Source of the DNA: JAKFEW01 sp036675505
Lineage (GTDB): Bacteria; Cyanobacteriota; Sericytochromatia; S15B-MN24; JAQBPE01
Length of the DNA stretch: 64,000 bases
NCBI GenBank assembly: GCA_036675505.1
Contig: JAKFEW010000141.1
Location: 62,001-126,000 of the forward strand
Direction of reading: 5' to 3'
Below, piece after piece: positions 52,805 through 59,887 of the stretch. The notes under the pieces were generated by a model. It worked only from the letters and a program-made list of their open reading frames with translations, had not been told where the DNA came from and did no database searches. The position numbers and the translations under genes were made by a program. Position 1 is the first letter of the stretch; every line of letters begins with the position of its first letter.

Positions 52805-54199
52805 ATGACGACCGAGCAAGAATTAAGAGCGAACACGGCCCGCCTCGGGGTCGACAGCTACCAGGCTGCCCGCCACCAGGCGGCGCCGGTGGTCCGCTCG
52901 GTGATGGCCTCGCCCAGCCGTCCGCAGACCCGCGAAGAGCGCCTGCACCTCGCGATGAGCCCGCTGGCCGACGAGGCCACCTGGTTCAAGCTCGTCCAGA
53001 TGAACGACGTCGAGGTCCAGGTCGCGGTCGCGCTCAACCCCAAGGCCACCCGCAACGTGCTCGAGCTGATCGCCCGCACGGCGCACGAAGAGGCCCAGAT
53101 CTGCGTCGCGGCGCACCCCCAGATGACGCCTTCGATGCTCGCGGTGCTCGCCGCTTCGAAGAGCGCGCGTGTGCAAGAAGCCGTCGCCGGCCACCCGCTG
53201 ACGCCGCCGGCGCTGCTCGAGACCCTCGCCACCGCGCAGCATCCCGGCGTGCGCGCCGCGGCGCTGCGCCACCCGCGCCTGTCGCCCGAGACGATCGCCG
53301 ACGCCGTCTCCGGCAACATCGCCCAGCGCGAGGCGATCGCCCGCAACCCCATGCTCGAGCGCGAGCAGATCGAGGCGCTCGCGGCCTCGGCCACGCCGGC
53401 GATCGCCGCCGCCCTGCTGCGCCACCCCAAGCTCGACGCCGCGCTCTTCGCGGCCTTGCTCGCCCGCGGCGATGAGAACTTCCTGCTCGCCGCCGTGCGC
53501 CACCGCCTGATGACGCCCGACGGCCTGGTCGCGATCCTCGATCGCGACCCGCCCACCGCGGTCAAGGAAGCGATCCTGCGCTCGCCGCGGCTCACCCGCA
53601 CGATGCTCGTGCAGCTCGCCCGCGACAAGTCGCCCGCGCTGCGCATGCAGGTGGCACGCCACCCCGACACCCCGATCGCCACCCAGATCGAGCTGCTCGG
53701 CGACGTCGACGAGAGCGTGCGCATGGCCGTGCTCTCGCAGCCTCAGCTGCCGGGCGCGATCTACGACGCGATCGCCGCCTCCAGGGACCTCGCGATCAAG
53801 CTCGGCGTGCTGTGCCGCCCGCAGGTGCCCGAGGAGGTCGTACTGGCGCTGCTCGACACCAAGAACGCGCACATCCACCAGGCCGCCCTCCGCCGCCCGC
53901 GCCCCGGCAGCCGCGTGCTCGCCAAGCTGGTCGACTCGCCCTTCGTGCAGGTGCGCTTCGAGCTCGCCCAGCACCCGCTCCTGCCCGCGTCGATCGCCGA
54001 AATGCTCGGCGAGGACGGCGTGTGGGTCGTGCGCGACATGGCCATTCGGACCGGCAAGCTCTCCTACGAGTCGCTGTGCCGCCTCGCGGGCGACCCGATC
54101 AAGTGGGTCCGGCTCACCGCCACCGGCAAGGCGCCGATGTGGCCGTGGGAGTTCAGCCGCCGTGACGCCGACTTCGAAGCGGCGATGAAGCAGCGCTAG
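52805..54199 (+). CDS. Leucine-rich-repeat-variant (LRV/HEAT-like) repeat protein
   Basis: The 464-residue soluble protein is made of about 14 repeats of about 24 residues with the core V-R-x-A-[VA]-A-x-H-P-x-[LT]-[ST]-P-x-x-[LI]-x-x-L-A (such as VQEAVAGHPLTPPALLETLA). This is the LRV (leucine-rich-repeat variant) pattern: alternating alpha and 3-10 helices in a superhelix. No catalytic domain, iron-sulfur Cys cluster or signal is seen. LRV and HEAT proteins are protein-protein scaffolds. The ribosome binding site is GGTGAAG. A 14-base gap separates it from the EF-hand lipoprotein gene, so both may be co-transcribed. Confidence 0.8.
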   Translation: MTTEQELRANTARLGVDSYQAARHQAAPVVRSVMASPSRPQTREERLHLAMSPLADEATWFKLVQMNDVEVQVAVALNPKATRNVLELIARTAHEEAQICVAAHPQMTPSMLAVLAASKSARVQEAVAGHPLTPPALLETLATAQHPGVRAAALRHPRLSPETIADAVSGNIAQREAIARNPMLEREQIEALAASATPAIAAALLRHPKLDAALFAALLARGDENFLLAAVRHRLMTPDGLVAILDRDPPTAVKEAILRSPRLTRTMLVQLARDKSPALRMQVARHPDTPIATQIELLGDVDESVRMAVLSQPQLPGAIYDAIAASRDLAIKLGVLCRPQVPEEVVLALLDTKNAHIHQAALRRPRPGSRVLAKLVDSPFVQVRFELAQHPLLPASIAEMLGEDGVWVVRDMAIRTGKLSYESLCRLAGDPIKWVRLTATGKAPMWPWEFSRRDADFEAAMKQR

Positions 54200-54213
54200 C
54201 GCAGGAGATCCCG

Positions 54214-54879
54214 ATGACCTTCCGTCCCGCCCGGATCTTGCTCACCGCGGCCGTGCTCACAGCCACGCTCGCAGGCTGCGGCCGCGCCCCCGGCCTGCCG
54301 GTGGCGGGTCCCCGCGTGGCCGCCGAGGCGGAAGCGCTGGCCGCGGGCGGCCTCGCGACGCGGCTCAAGCGCCTTTACGGCGCGATCTTCGACCTCTACG
54401 ACGCCGACGGCGACGACAAGTGGGAGCCGAAAGACTTCGACCTGCCCGAAGATCGCTTCCTCAACCTCTTCCACAAGGAGGACGAGGACGACGACCGGGT
54501 CGTCGCCAAGATCGAGTTCTACACCAAGGCCGAGCACGCCGACGAGGTGCTCTACGTCGAGGCGCGCGCCGGCGTCACCGCCCAGACGGTGGGGGGCCGC
54601 GTGAGCTACGACAAGGCCTTCGACGTGCTCGACGTGTACCTCGCGCCGTACCTCAACAAGGATCTGCGCAAGACCTTCATCAAGAAGGCCTTCGAGACCG
54701 CCGACGCCGATGACACGGGCTACCTCAAGATCCCCGAGCTCGAGATCGCTTACGCGATCCTGCTCGCGAAGGCCGAGGAGAAGCGCATCGAGAAGGCCGT
54801 GAACCGCTCGAAGGGCCAGCCTGACACGCAGATCGACCTCGACCCGCCGAGCTGGGTGAAGAAGAAGCGCGCGAAGTAA
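54214..54879 (+). CDS. Lipoprotein with EF-hand-like calcium loops
   Basis: The ATG follows GCAGGAGATC. The signal MTFRPARILLTAAVLTATLAGC gives lipid anchor Cys 22. The 221-residue product has a helical domain with two EF-hand-like loops: DLYDADGDDKWEPKDF (about 60-75) and ETADADDTGYLKIPELE (about 168-185). An acidic DEDDDD segment lies between, and the tail is basic (KKKRAK). EF-hands suggest calcium-dependent shape change. The second loop lacks a perfect Gly at position 6 (T-G present one residue later), so affinity may be low. The role is unknown. Confidence 0.75.
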   Translation: MTFRPARILLTAAVLTATLAGCGRAPGLPVAGPRVAAEAEALAAGGLATRLKRLYGAIFDLYDADGDDKWEPKDFDLPEDRFLNLFHKEDEDDDRVVAKIEFYTKAEHADEVLYVEARAGVTAQTVGGRVSYDKAFDVLDVYLAPYLNKDLRKTFIKKAFETADADDTGYLKIPELEIAYAILLAKAEEKRIEKAVNRSKGQPDTQIDLDPPSWVKKKRAK

Positions 54880-54992
54880 TCGGCCCGGGCGCGGTCCGGC
54901 CGCGCCCGGACTCTTGCTCGTTTGCCCGGGCCCCCTGCCGGGTAGGAAGGCTGCGACGCGGGGCGCCGGCTCCGCGGTGTTATGGAGCCCCG

Positions 54993-55493
54993 ATGCGCCA
55001 GGGAATCATCGTTTTCGCCGAGGCCCCCGCGCCCGGCTCGGCCGCGGAGAAGGCCTTGAAGGCCACCGTCGACGCCGCGCTGGCCGCGCCGGGTGTCACG
55101 CCCTTCCTGGCCTACGCCGAGGCCTCGGCGTCGCAGAAGCTGCGCGCGCTGGTGGGCGGCCCGCCGCCCCGCTTCTTCCCGCAGGCCGCGCGCAACAAGC
55201 TCGGCGAGCGCATTGCCCAGGCCTTCGCCTTCCTGTTCGTGCAGGATTACGAGCAGGTCGCGGTGGTCACCGCCGGCTTCGAGGGCCTCACGCCCGAGCG
55301 GATCGTCGCCGCGATGGACGCGCTCGGGGAGACCTCGGTGCACATCGATGAGACCGGCTCCGCCTACCTCGTGGCGTTGCGGCGCGCGGACTTTCCGTCG
55401 GTCGCCTCGATCTTCGAGGAGATCAAGTGGGAAGCGCCGGGCGCCAGGGCGACGGCCGCGACGCTGCTGGCGGGCAACGGGGCGAAGGCCTGA
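54993..55493 (+). CDS. DUF2064-type (TIGR04282-like) glycosyltransferase-fold protein
   Basis: The 166-residue protein starts GIIVFAEAPAPGSAAEKAL. This matches the nucleotide-sugar-like start of DUF2064/TIGR04282 proteins (IIVFAKAPVPGRVKTRL), but the basic residues of that loop are replaced by Ala/Glu, so nucleotide binding may be weakened. It lacks about 40 residues compared with the usual length (about 200). The expected G-D-D-x-P motif is not clear; AGFEGLTPERI may be the degenerate counterpart. It is convergent with the SDR gene (nine bases apart). Confidence 0.6.
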   Translation: MRQGIIVFAEAPAPGSAAEKALKATVDAALAAPGVTPFLAYAEASASQKLRALVGGPPPRFFPQAARNKLGERIAQAFAFLFVQDYEQVAVVTAGFEGLTPERIVAAMDALGETSVHIDETGSAYLVALRRADFPSVASIFEEIKWEAPGARATAATLLAGNGAKA

Positions 55494-55502
55494 CCCCGGC
55501 GG

Positions 55503-56249
55503 TCAGCGCCCGCCCGACACCGTCCAGATCTGGCCCGTTACGTACGCGGCGCGCGCCGAGACCAGGAAGCCGACCACCCGCGCGATCTCCTCGGGCTCGC
55601 CCATGCGGCCGAGCGGGATCGCGGCGACGCGGTGCGGGAGCGAGCGCTCGTGGCCCGCGTGGAAGGGCGTGGCGATCAGCCCGGGGGCCACGGCGTTCAC
55701 GCGGATCCCGCTCTCGGCGAGCTCGCGCGCCAGGCCGATGGTGAGGGTGTTCATCGCGCCCTTGGCGGCCGCGTAGGGGATCGAGCCGCCCGGCGCGCCG
55801 GTCTCGGCGGCGATCGATGAGACGTTCACGATGTGGCCGCGCTTGCGCGCCGTCATGCCCGGCAGCACCGCCTGCGCGCAGATGAAAGCGCTCTTGAGGT
55901 TCAGATCGAAGATCGCGTCCCAGAGGGCGTCGTCGAACTCGGCGAAGCGGCGCGTCTCGATCAGCCCGCCCACGTTGTTCACGAGCAGATCCACCGGGCC
56001 TATGTCGGCTTCGGCGCGCGCCACCATCGCGACGACCGCCGCGCGATCCGTGACGTCGGCGGCGTGCGCCTCGGCGCGCCGGCCCAGGCGGCGGATCTCG
56101 GCGGCGACCGCTTCGGCGGCCGTGGGCGTGTCTTTGTGGTTGACGAGCACGTGGGCGCCGAGGTCGGCCAGGTGCAGGGCGATCGCCGCCCCGATCCCGG
56201 AGGCGGCGCCCGTGACGATGGCGACGTGATCGGCGAGCGGAAGGGCCAT
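55503..56249 (-). CDS. SDR family NAD(P)-dependent oxidoreductase (FabG-like)
   Basis: The 248-residue protein has the classical SDR dinucleotide motif TGAASGIG (13-20), NNVGG (91-95), catalytic S144/S145, Y159 and K163 (YAAAK), and the late VGFLVSARAAYVTGQIWTVSGGR tail. The length and order match FabG-like 3-ketoacyl reductases and glucose dehydrogenases. The Asp/Arg after the second strand (NHKD) does not clearly separate NAD from NADP. The substrate is unknown. It is divergent from the PH-like gene at 56329. Confidence 0.92.
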   Translation of the reverse strand: MALPLADHVAIVTGAASGIGAAIALHLADLGAHVLVNHKDTPTAAEAVAAEIRRLGRRAEAHAADVTDRAAVVAMVARAEADIGPVDLLVNNVGGLIETRRFAEFDDALWDAIFDLNLKSAFICAQAVLPGMTARKRGHIVNVSSIAAETGAPGGSIPYAAAKGAMNTLTIGLARELAESGIRVNAVAPGLIATPFHAGHERSLPHRVAAIPLGRMGEPEEIARVVGFLVSARAAYVTGQIWTVSGGR

Positions 56250-56328
56250 GGGCGAGATCCTCGTCAGGAAAGCGACTCATTATAAGCCACCGGGTATAAG
56301 CCCTGAGGTAAAGGAGCTCATCGTCCCC

Positions 56329-56832
56329 ATGGCCATCCGCCGCACGCCCGCCGGTCAGGGCGCCCCCGCTGGTCAACAGGTTTTCAAGCCTCGCGCCTCG
56401 GTCTACAAGTTCCAGTCGTACTTCCCGATCATCCTCGGCGGCTTGCTCGTCGTGCTGCTCGCGGTGACGGCCGGCGCGTACGCCCTGCGGACGTGGCTCA
56501 CGCTCTGGTGGATGATGCCGCTCTTCATGGCGTTCCCGGTCTTCTCGATCGCCGGCGGCGCGATTTACGCGAACCGCCTGACCAAGTCCCGCATCGTGCT
56601 CGATCAGGAGCGCCTGCGCATCATGCAGGGCGAGCAGGTCCAGCACAACGTGCCCTGGAGCCAGGTCACCCGCCTGACGGTGCGCCGCGAGCGCGAGGAC
56701 GACGTTTACGAGGTGTGGGTGCGCAACCAGCCAGTCACCTTGCCCGCCTCCTTCTTCGAGGAAAGCGACAAGCTGCTCCAGACCGTCAGCGCGCGGACGC
56801 GCCGTCCCTGGGAGCGTGCGAAGCCGCGCTGA
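56329..56832 (+). CDS. PH-like (bPH) membrane protein
   Basis: The ATG has AAGGAG 12 bases upstream. The 167-residue protein has a polar N-terminus, two membrane spans (FPIILGGLLVVLLAVTAGAYALR and LWWMMPLFMAFPVFSIAGGAIY) and a cytosolic beta domain. The latter (SRIVLDQERLRIMQGEQVQHNVPWSQVTRLTVRRE) has the bacterial PH-domain (DUF304/YdbT-like) pattern L-T-x-x-R-[IL]-x-x-x-x-G ... I-P-x-x-x-I. Ligand and partners are unknown. It is convergent with the kinase at 56845, the stops being 12 bases apart. Confidence 0.75.
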   Translation: MAIRRTPAGQGAPAGQQVFKPRASVYKFQSYFPIILGGLLVVLLAVTAGAYALRTWLTLWWMMPLFMAFPVFSIAGGAIYANRLTKSRIVLDQERLRIMQGEQVQHNVPWSQVTRLTVRREREDDVYEVWVRNQPVTLPASFFEESDKLLQTVSARTRRPWERAKPR

Positions 56833-56844
56833 GCCGGATTCCCG

Positions 56845-57705
56845 CTACGCTGCGGGCAGGGTGATCCGAAACGTGGAGCCGCGCCCGGCCTGGCTCATGA
56901 CGTCCACGTCGCCACCCAGGCGCTCCACGAACTCCTTGACCAGCGCGAGGCCGATGCCGACGCCGCCGTATTCCCGCGTGTTCGAGCTGTCGACCTGGAA
57001 AAATCGCTCGAACAGCCGGGGCAGCGCCTCGATGGGGATGCCGATGCCGGTGTCCCAGACCTCGATCACCACCATGTGGTCGGCCCTCTCGGCCGTGCCG
57101 CGCACGCCGATGCGGCCGCCTGCCGGCGTGAATTTCAGGGCGTTGTCGAGCAGGTGCCCGATGACCTGACGCATCCGGTCGGCGTCCGCGCGGACCGGGG
57201 GCAGGTCGGCGGGCAGATCCATCTCGACCGTCAGGCCCTTGCTCTCGGCCTGCGGCCGCAGGTATTCGATCGCGTCGCGCGAGACCTCCGCGAGGTCGAC
57301 CCTGTCCACGTGGAACGTCAGCGTGCCGCGGTCGAGCTTGGCGGTGTCGAGCAGGTCGTTGACGAGCTGCGCGAGCCGCTCGGCGCTTTCGAGCACCTTG
57401 CCGCAGGCCTGCTGCTGTTGGTCGTTCAGCGAGCCGAAGGCCTCGTCGTAGATCAAGCTCGCGAAGCCGAGGACGACGTTGAGCGGCGTGCGCAGCTCAT
57501 GGCTCATGGTGGAGAGGAACTCGGCCTTGTGGCGCTCGCCGTGGTTCAAGGCTTCCGAGAGCTCCTTGATGCGCTGATCCTGCACGCGCAGCCGTTCTTC
57601 CAAGGTCGCCTGCCGTTTCTTGCACCGCTTGACGGCGGCGGAAAGGCGGCGGCTCAGGACCTCGTCTTGCGGGACGGAGGATGAAGACGGGCGCTTGGCG
57701 GTCAA
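56845..57705 (-). CDS. Short histidine kinase without sensor domain
   Basis: The 286-residue cytosolic protein has a coiled-coil N-terminal region (20-55), HisKA with STMSHELRTPLNVVLGFASL (H69) and HATPase_c (VIGHLLDNALKFTP, DTGIGIP, GGVGIGLALV). There is no sensor, membrane or receiver domain, so input probably comes through the N-terminal coil from a partner. No regulator is adjacent. Its own gap (57706-57803) has no clear promoter. Confidence 0.9.
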   Translation of the reverse strand: MTAKRPSSSSVPQDEVLSRRLSAAVKRCKKRQATLEERLRVQDQRIKELSEALNHGERHKAEFLSTMSHELRTPLNVVLGFASLIYDEAFGSLNDQQQQACGKVLESAERLAQLVNDLLDTAKLDRGTLTFHVDRVDLAEVSRDAIEYLRPQAESKGLTVEMDLPADLPPVRADADRMRQVIGHLLDNALKFTPAGGRIGVRGTAERADHMVVIEVWDTGIGIPIEALPRLFERFFQVDSSNTREYGGVGIGLALVKEFVERLGGDVDVMSQAGRGSTFRITLPAA

Positions 57706-57803
57706 TGCGCGAACTCCGGTGAGCGAGAGAGACTCATTGTATCAGACCCCCTGGGCGGCCGCCTTCCACAACCTGGGGACGCGCACGACGAGCGGGTTGG
57801 GGC

Positions 57804-57832
57804 TTGCAAAACGCGCGAGGACGTGGTATCCT
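57804..57832 (+). promoter_or_regulatory. Promoter of the probable 6S RNA
   Basis: TTGCAA (57804-57809), a 17-base spacer and TATCCT (57827-57832) predict a start at about 57839. Confidence 0.75.
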
Positions 57833-57837
57833 GTGCG

Positions 57838-58018
57838 GGTCCTTGTCGGACGCAGGCCTTTGATGCTTTCGGCTACATTCTTAGAACGCGGGAACCCATA
57901 TCTCTGAGGGTGGCCGTAGACCGTCCGCGTAGACGGAAACGATAAGCCCAAAGGCGGGAACCCACCTGGTAAAACAGGGTTCGAAAGTTTCCCGGCCTGC
58001 ATCATCTGTCAGGGACGC
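57838..58018 (+). ncRNA. ssrS: Probable 6S RNA (RNA polymerase regulator)
   Basis: About 180 bases lie between a clear promoter and a strong terminator and have no reading frame. The ends pair: GCAGGCC (57852-57858) with GGCCTGC (57994-58000), and GTCC near 57839 with GGAC near 58013, giving a long closing stem as in 6S RNA. Inside are two hairpins (CCGTC..GACGG, 57921-57936; ACCTG..CAGGGT, 57964-57980) and two copies of GCGGGAACCCA (57888-57898, 57954-57964) facing a purine-rich bulge, like the central bubble that mimics an open promoter. 6S binds sigma-70 polymerase in stationary phase. The assignment rests on shape, size and context, not on alignment. Confidence 0.6.
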
Positions 58019-58057
58019 TTTTGCCCAACCGGCCCGGCCGGTTGGGCAAAATCTTTT
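58019..58057 (+). terminator. Intrinsic terminator after the 6S RNA
   Basis: A 12-base stem GCCCAACCGGCC/GGCCGGTTGGGC (58023-58047) is flanked by TTTT and AAAA and followed by TCTTTT. Confidence 0.9.
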
Positions 58058-58080
58058 GAGAGCGCAGGAGCGATCACCTG

Positions 58081-58566
58081 GTGACCTGGCACTACGACCT
58101 GCCTGACGAAGCGGCCACCGAGCGGCTCGGCCGCTGGCTCGGCGAGACCGCGCGGCGCGGCGATGCGCTGCTGCTCGCGGGCGACCTCGGGGCCGGCAAG
58201 ACCACGCTGGCGCGTGGGCTGGCCCGGGGCCTCGGCATCGCCGAGCCCGTCACCTCGCCGACCTTCACGATCGTGAACGAGTACGCGGGCCGCCTCGCGT
58301 TCTACCACTTCGACCTCTACCGCCTCGAGGCCGCGGAGCTCGCCGCGACCGGCCTGCCCGAGTACTGGGAGGAGCCGCGCGGGCTGGTGGCGATCGAATG
58401 GCCGGAGCGGCTCGAGGCGGACGGTCACGACCACCGGCCGGAGTTCTTCCTCGCCTTGAAGCTCGCGCCCACGCCGGCCGACGGCCGCGAGGCGACGCTC
58501 GAAGCCACGGGCGCCCGCCCGGCGGCCTGGCTCGCGGAGGTTGCGGCGCGTGCTGCTAGGGCTTAA
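58081..58566 (+). CDS. tsaE: tRNA threonylcarbamoyladenosine biosynthesis ATPase TsaE
   Basis: The GTG at 58081 follows GCAGGAGCG. The 161-residue protein has Walker A GDLGAGKTTLARG (about 34-46), VTSPTFTIVNEY and HFDLYRL, the standard TsaE motifs. TsaE is the ATPase that powers the TsaBDE complex making t6A37 on tRNAs reading ANN codons. The C-terminal 25 residues are poorly conserved. It overlaps tsaB (starts at 58550) by 17 bases, so the genes are coupled. tsaD is not in the window. Confidence 0.95.
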   Translation: MTWHYDLPDEAATERLGRWLGETARRGDALLLAGDLGAGKTTLARGLARGLGIAEPVTSPTFTIVNEYAGRLAFYHFDLYRLEAAELAATGLPEYWEEPRGLVAIEWPERLEADGHDHRPEFFLALKLAPTPADGREATLEATGARPAAWLAEVAARAARA

Positions 58567-59332
58567 CACCGCCACGCCGCACCTGGCGCTGGCGCTCGTG
58601 GAGGATGGCGCGCTCGTCGCCGAGCTCGGCCGCGACGTGGGCTCGGAGCACTCCGAGGCCGTCTTCGTGCTGCTCGAGACGCTGTTCGCCTGGAGCGGGC
58701 GCCGGCGCGACGAGCTTCGCGGCGTCGGCGTGGCGGTGGGCCCGGGGGGGTTCACGGGCGTGCGCACAGGCCTCGCGGTCGCGAAGACGATCGCCCAGGT
58801 GCTCGCGATCCCGGTCTACGGCGTCGAGACGCTCGCCGCACTGGCCTGGCAGTACCCGGGCGCGCCGCTCGTGTGCCCGCTGCTCGACGCGCGCCGGGGG
58901 CTCGTGTTCGCGGGCCTCTACCGCCCCGGGCCCGAGGGCCCCACCGCGCTGGTCGAGCCGGCCTTGCACCCCTTCGAGGCCTGGCGCGATGCGCTGCTCG
59001 CCCGTCCTGACGCGAGCGAGCTTTTGTGGGTCGGCGAGGGCGCCGAGCGGCACCGCGAGGAAATCGAGGAAGCCGGCCGGCTCCAGGCTCTCAAGCCGCA
59101 GGCGCTGCCTTCCGCCGGCACCAGCCCATCCTTGGGCGTCGCCGGGCGCGGTTGGCGCGTGCCGCCGATGGCGCAGATGGCGGCAGGGGCGACCAGCGTC
59201 GCGCTGCTCGCGGCGAAGCGGCTCGCGGCGGGCGAGCCGTCGGATGGCGCCGCGCTCGCGCCGCGCTACCTGCGCGAGCCGCAAGCCGTGGTAAATTGGG
59301 AGGCCGCCAGACAGGCCTCGCGGGAGGGTTAG
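58550..59332 (+). CDS. tsaB: tRNA threonylcarbamoyladenosine complex dimerisation subunit TsaB
   Basis: GTG at 58550 was chosen because GGAGG (58536-58540) lies nine bases upstream; a TTG at 58541 is too close to it. The 260-residue protein has the ASKHA-type start LLGLNTATPHLALALV, SEHSEAVFVLLETLF, VGPGGFTGVRTGLAVAKTIAQ and DARRGLVFAGLY, all TsaB marks. It lacks a functional nucleotide site, as usual. TsaB bridges TsaD and TsaE. Its stop is eight bases before the rimI start, giving the operon tsaE-tsaB-rimI typical of Firmicutes and other Terrabacteria. Confidence 0.94.
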   Translation: MLLGLNTATPHLALALVEDGALVAELGRDVGSEHSEAVFVLLETLFAWSGRRRDELRGVGVAVGPGGFTGVRTGLAVAKTIAQVLAIPVYGVETLAALAWQYPGAPLVCPLLDARRGLVFAGLYRPGPEGPTALVEPALHPFEAWRDALLARPDASELLWVGEGAERHREEIEEAGRLQALKPQALPSAGTSPSLGVAGRGWRVPPMAQMAAGATSVALLAAKRLAAGEPSDGAALAPRYLREPQAVVNWEAARQASREG

Positions 59333-59340
59333 CGCGTCCC

Positions 59341-59847
59341 ATGTTCGAAATTCGCAAGATGCAATCTCATGATCTCGTCCGCGTGGTCGAGATCGAGAGG
59401 GCCTGCTTCGGCGAGCGCTGGACGGTGGCCGCGTTCCAGAACGAGCTGTCCAACCCCGCGAGCAGCTACTTCGTGGGCACCGTCGACGGCCAGATCGTGG
59501 GCTACGCGGGCTACTGGCTGATCCTCGAAGAGGCCCACATCACCACGATCGGCACGGATCCGCGCCACCAGCGCAAGGGCTTCGGCGAGCGGCTGCTCGT
59601 GCACCTGATCGAGCACGCCGCGCGGGCGGAGGCCAAGTGGCTGACCCTCGAGGTGCGCGTGAGCAATACCGCCGCGATCAAGTTGTACGAGAAGTACGGC
59701 TTCACGTCGCTGGGCCGCCGGCGCGCGTATTACCAGGACAACAACGAGGATGCCCTCGTCATGTGGACCGAGAACATCGAGCAGCGCGCCTACCGCGAGA
59801 TGCTCGACGCCCGCCGCCATGAGTTGGCCAAGCGGGGTACAAGCTAG
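59341..59847 (+). CDS. rimI: Ribosomal protein bS18 alanine N-acetyltransferase RimI
   Basis: The ATG at 59341 has GGAGGG 12 bases upstream. The 168-residue GNAT protein has the acetyl-CoA loop DPRHQRKGFGERLLVHLIEHA (R/Q-x-x-G-x-G/A) and EVRVSNTAAIKLYEKYGF, typical of RimI, and a tail that is slightly longer than usual. It acetylates the N-terminus of bS18. Its usual partner order with tsaB supports the name. A plus-strand frame reaching back to 59026 is out of register with tsaB and not used. Confidence 0.93.
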   Translation: MFEIRKMQSHDLVRVVEIERACFGERWTVAAFQNELSNPASSYFVGTVDGQIVGYAGYWLILEEAHITTIGTDPRHQRKGFGERLLVHLIEHAARAEAKWLTLEVRVSNTAAIKLYEKYGFTSLGRRRAYYQDNNEDALVMWTENIEQRAYREMLDARRHELAKRGTS

Positions 59848-59887
59848 GCGATCCGCCCCCGCTCGCTGCCAGGAGAACGCCCGCCCG

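Noticed and set aside
55427..55776. Arg/Ala-rich plus frames over the SDR gene
   Set aside because: They are antisense shadows of a well-supported SDR.
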